Below are positions 33,396 through 37,223 of a DNA stretch of 37,223 nt, piece by piece. The notes beneath the pieces were generated by a model. That model saw nothing but the letters and a program-made list of their open reading frames with translations. It was not told the origin of the DNA and did no database searches. The DNA comes from Pirellulaceae bacterium (GTDB lineage Bacteria > Planctomycetota > Planctomycetia > Pirellulales > Pirellulaceae). Position 1 is the stretch's first letter, and each line of letters opens with the position of its first letter. The stretch lies in contig JALSIV010000447.1 of assembly GCA_026989685.1 (NCBI GenBank), forward strand, positions 1 through 37,223. Reading direction: 5' to 3'. The position numbers and the translations under genes are program-made.

Positions 33396-34484
33396 TCAAG
33401 GATAGCTCGCGGTGCGCGGACCGGGGATAGGAGAAGAGAGGAAATGAGACCGGTGTGACCGATGAGGGGAATGCGCCAGTGGCACGCGGGCGCCGGCCAG
33501 CGAACAAAACGTGGGAAGGAAGTCGATCGTGGCGAACAGGGCATCGCTCGTTGTTCCCGCAGGGACTTTGCCGGGCCACCGCACGATACAGGGAACTCGC
33601 AGACCGCCTTCGTAGGTCGATCCTTTGCCTTCCCGCAGGGGGCCCGACGATCCCCAGGCAACTTCGCCGTTATGGCGTTTGCTCAAGAACTCCTGAAAGT
33701 TGTTCCACGGCCCGTTGTCGGTGGTAAAGATCACCAGCGTCTTGTCTCGCAATCCCAGCTCATCGACCGCATCGAGCAGCCGGCCCGTGTGAAAATCGAG
33801 CTCTTCCACGGTGTCGCCGTACAGTCCGCCCTTGGACTTTCCGCGAAATTCGGGAGACGCGTCGATCATCGAGTGCACCATGGTATGCGCCACATAGAGC
33901 ATGAACGGGCGATCCTTATTGCGCCGGAGGAACTCGATCGCTTTGTCGGTGTATCGCCGCGTCAGACTGGCCATGTCATGAGTCTCGGCGACTCGCTCGT
34001 TGCCCTCATGCAGGACCACGAATCCACCGTCGTTGGCTCCCAGTGTTCCGTAGTAGTAGTCGAATCCGTGAGCGAGCGGCATCCGGTCGAGAATGGCGGC
34101 TCGGTTGGACACATCCCATTTGCCAATGCACCCGGTGACATACCCTGCCTGCTTGAGTAGCCGGGCGATCGTGATTTCCGAGGCCGGCATCGACCAGCCC
34201 CTGCTGCGCACCGGATACCGTCCGGTCAGCAGTGCCGACCGCGAGGGGCCGCAGACGATTTGAGCATAGAAGCTGGTGAATCGTGTGCCTTCTCGAGCCA
34301 GTCGGTCGATGCGCGGTGTGCGGATCGTTTGCGACCCATAGCAACTCAGGTCGCCGTATCCCTGATCGTCGGTGAAGATGATGAGGAAATTCGGCCGCTG
34401 CGGTTCGGCCGCTCCAACGGGCGGCAATGCCGGGGAGAACAGACTCCACACGAGTAGCAAGCCAACGATCGGTCTCGTCCACAT
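33396..34484 (-). CDS. Sulfatase, C-terminally truncated
   Basis: The product is 362 aa against about 450-500 for related enzymes. A signal peptide (1-26) precedes NFLIIFTDDQGYGDLSC. Cys78 lies in CGPSRSALLTGR, the site converted to formylglycine. Further ligands are seen in GKWDVSN (Lys122), AHTMVHS (His200) and TTDNG (Asp256-Asn257), so the metal site is complete. The protein is normal up to ATIDFLPTFCSLAGARVP (about 334) and then becomes VPLAHSPHRSHRSHFLSS, low-complexity sequence. The C-terminal subdomain that closes the active site is missing. It is probably exported and would cut sulfate esters of polysaccharides, but activity is doubtful. Confidence 0.85.
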   Translation of the reverse strand: MWTRPIVGLLLVWSLFSPALPPVGAAEPQRPNFLIIFTDDQGYGDLSCYGSQTIRTPRIDRLAREGTRFTSFYAQIVCGPSRSALLTGRYPVRSRGWSMPASEITIARLLKQAGYVTGCIGKWDVSNRAAILDRMPLAHGFDYYYGTLGANDGGFVVLHEGNERVAETHDMASLTRRYTDKAIEFLRRNKDRPFMLYVAHTMVHSMIDASPEFRGKSKGGLYGDTVEELDFHTGRLLDAVDELGLRDKTLVIFTTDNGPWNNFQEFLSKRHNGEVAWGSSGPLREGKGSTYEGGLRVPCIVRWPGKVPAGTTSDALFATIDFLPTFCSLAGARVPLAHSPHRSHRSHFLSSPIPGPRTASYP

Positions 34485-34508
34485 CGTACTTTTTCCCGTT
34501 TCGAGAAT

Positions 34509-35501
<993 letters not shown>

Positions 35502-35507
35502 ACGGGT

Positions 35508-36893
35508 TCAGAGAACTTCCGTGACGCCGGGAATGGCGATCGGGTAGGCTCCGGTCGAGTCGGGCTCGAGCGGTGGTCGGGCCGACCAGTCTTCGGCATC
35601 GCATGTCAGCCGCTTCTCGGACGCGATGGCATCGTCCCATTTGACCTGTTGTCCGGAATAGGTGGCCAATCGTCCCAGGATGGCCGTCATGGTGCTGATG
35701 GCGGCGTCTTCGGCTTCATTGAATTCCTTGTCGCGCCGAATGGCGTCGAACAGCACATCGTGTTCGACCTGATAGGGAGTGACGTAACGCTTGCCGCGCC
35801 ACCGCTTCGACCTCCACAGTTGCCGGTCGCCCGAGTGGATTCGGCAGGTGGAATTGCTCAGATCGGCCACCGCCTTGGTACCGTGAGCGTGTTCGGTGAT
35901 GGAACGCCAACAACCGGGAATCTGGCGACACTGGCTGAACATCTTGGTCCCGTCGGCGTAGGTGAACTCGACGGCATGGTGGTCGAAGATGTTGCCGTAC
36001 TCCTTGCCGGTGCGCACTTGTCGGCCCCCCATTCCTTGAGCCGAGACGGGGTGGGACTGCATGATCCAGTTGCAGACATCCAGATTGTGGATGTGTTGCT
36101 CGCAGATGTGATCGCCGCTGAGCCAGTCGAAGAAATACCAGTTTCGCACCTGGTACTCCAGCTCGGAAGAAGTGCGTGCGCGAGCAAAGGGAGTTTTCGC
36201 GGGTGGGCCGCCGTTCCAGTAGCAACGCAGTGCCACGATCTCACCAAGCGCACCGTCGCGGATACGCTGCATCGCATCGAGATAGGATTGCTGATGATGG
36301 CGCTGCAATCCGACTCCCACTTTGAGTCGCCGTTTCTTGGCTTCCTTGGCAGCAGCCAGGATCCGGCGTACGCCGTGAGCGTCTGTGGCGAGCGGCTTTT
36401 CCATGAAGACGTGCTTGCCGGCTCGAACCGCGTATTCGAAGTGCTGAGGCCGAAAGCCGGGCGGCGCCGCGATCAGCACCACGTCGACTCCACTGTCGAT
36501 GGCGCGGCGGTAGGCGTCGAGTCCGACGAACCGTCGTTCGGGCGGCACGTCGATTCGGTCGGCCAGGCTCCGGGTCTTCTGCCGGTCATACCGCTTGGGC
36601 AGTCCCTGCCGCATTCCCCGCAGACTCAACTCGAGCCGATCGCCGAAGGCGTCCGCCATCGCCCACAGCGTGACCGGACCGTCGGTACTCAGGGCTTGCA
36701 CGGCCGCTCCCGTCCCTCGGCCTCCGCAACCGATCAGCGCGACTTTCAGAGTCTCATCGACATGTCCGGCGTGCGCCGTGCGGAAGAACGTCTCAGGCCG
36801 GCACCAGGCCGCTCCGGCGGCCAAGCCCCCGGCCGTCTTGATGAATGCTCGGCGCGTGCGAGTGGAGTTCGTTATCGGGTGCGTGTCGGTCAT
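35508..36893 (-). CDS. Secreted Gfo/Idh/MocA-family oxidoreductase
   Basis: The product is 461 aa. A Tat signal (RTRRAFIKTAGGLAAGA) precedes the NAD(P)-binding KVALIGCGGRGTGAA (about residue 50) and the EKPLATD motif (about 165). WNGGPPAKTPF and RNWYFFDWLSGDHICEQHIHNLD are typical of the planctomycete branch. The reaction is oxidation or reduction of a sugar or related compound, exact substrate unknown. ATG 36893 is preferred, with GGAG 6 nt upstream; a TTG four codons earlier is in frame. It is the first gene of the four-gene minus-strand cluster. Confidence 0.88.
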   Translation of the reverse strand: MTDTHPITNSTRTRRAFIKTAGGLAAGAAWCRPETFFRTAHAGHVDETLKVALIGCGGRGTGAAVQALSTDGPVTLWAMADAFGDRLELSLRGMRQGLPKRYDRQKTRSLADRIDVPPERRFVGLDAYRRAIDSGVDVVLIAAPPGFRPQHFEYAVRAGKHVFMEKPLATDAHGVRRILAAAKEAKKRRLKVGVGLQRHHQQSYLDAMQRIRDGALGEIVALRCYWNGGPPAKTPFARARTSSELEYQVRNWYFFDWLSGDHICEQHIHNLDVCNWIMQSHPVSAQGMGGRQVRTGKEYGNIFDHHAVEFTYADGTKMFSQCRQIPGCWRSITEHAHGTKAVADLSNSTCRIHSGDRQLWRSKRWRGKRYVTPYQVEHDVLFDAIRRDKEFNEAEDAAISTMTAILGRLATYSGQQVKWDDAIASEKRLTCDAEDWSARPPLEPDSTGAYPIAIPGVTEVL

Positions 36894-36996
36894 GGGATGC
36901 TCCAAAGGGGTAGGCTACCAGCGGGCAGGCCGAAGACTGCGCGTTTCCGAGCGCCGGCCGATATCCCACCAGCATAGCGGCCCCGGAGAGCTCGCG

Positions 36997-37223
36997 TCAA
37001 ATCAAGCCGATCTTGCGTCGGAGCGTCGTGCGGTGGATTCCCAGACACTTGGCGGGCCGCTTCCGTCGCCGGCAGCCGGTTTCGATTCGTCGCGCTACGG
37101 CGGCCCATTCCATCGACAGGGGCCTCCTCCAATGCACATGGCTTTTCGTCCAGGTGTTTGCTCGACTTTTCGACAACCGCAAACGACGAGAATCTGGTTG
37201 ACAAGAGGTGAGGGGGGGGTACA
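36997..37223 (-). pseudogene. Fis-type helix-turn-helix fragment, partial, possibly frameshifted
   Basis: A minus-strand frame ends SMEWAAVARRIETG, then AKCLGIHRTTLRRKIGLI and a stop. The LGIHRTTLRRKI part is the recognition helix of Fis-type domains as found at the C-terminus of response regulators and sigma-54 activators. The residues before it (CRRRKRPAKC) do not fit the expected GN.(T/S)(E/Q)AA(K/R)+, but the neighbouring frame reads ATEAARQ at the same place. Two compensating shifts would restore a normal domain. The frame runs off the window, so a real start cannot be seen. Confidence 0.5.

Overview
The window looks like chromosomal DNA of a planctomycete (Planctomycetota, most likely near Pirellulales). 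The evidence is a cysteine-rich YTV-repeat wall protein, a type II/IV pilin-like protein of the kind common in planctomycetes, DUF4254, secreted PQQ-like propeller and Gfo/Idh/MocA proteins with Tat signals, a sulfatase, and a BamA-type surface antigen. Base composition is high in G+C, which also leaves long antisense open frames opposite most real genes. No rRNA, tRNA, CRISPR array, insertion sequence or integrase was seen.

Layout. 1-2400 (minus): outer-membrane assembly. A POTRA-only BamA is followed by a separate lipoprotein-signal-bearing BamA barrel that runs off the left edge. 2935-3351 (minus): a small protein made of the two ends of a Fic protein without its catalytic core. 3592-13672 (minus): nine flagellar genes in the order flgF-flgG-flgA-flgH-flgI-flgJ-flgN-flgK-flgL. 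They lie behind a very good sigma-54 promoter with two 18-bp palindromes about 110-140 bp upstream. 14012-16129 (plus): a DUF4254 gene and a HEAT/LRR/double-PDZ secreted protein. 16205-16410: a frameshifted DUF433 antitoxin-like remnant. 16625-19545 (minus): a thioredoxin-like/CAP protein translationally coupled to an NHL-propeller/oxidoreductase fusion. 19732-22223 (plus): two conserved-looking proteins of unknown function. 22251-23639 (minus): Rex and a pilin-like protein. 24578-26029 (plus): the YTV-repeat protein. 26274-30687: a small gene facing plsC, cmk and a large GH38-like protein, the last three overlapping as an operon. 30839-32173 (plus): a PQQ-like propeller protein. 32316-36893 (minus): oxidoreductase, TIM-barrel isomerase, C-truncated sulfatase and DUF368 polyprenyl-phosphate transporter. 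The right edge holds a Fis-type helix-turn-helix fragment.

How it fits together. The flagellar block makes the distal rod, P- and L-rings, assembly chaperone and hook-filament junction. Hook, motor and filament genes must lie elsewhere. The remaining genes are mostly envelope and surface functions (BamA, YTV, pilin, DUF368) and secreted carbohydrate or sulfate-ester processing. Rex would sense NADH/NAD+.

Most unusual points: the two-gene BamA; the Fic end-to-end deletion product with an operator-like palindrome; the NHL-Gfo fusion; a dispersed ~100-115 bp repeat in four intergenic spaces, three of which put a short hairpin just after a stop codon; two tandem 81-bp units upstream of the pilin; and low-complexity short-period DNA at the 3' ends of two genes.
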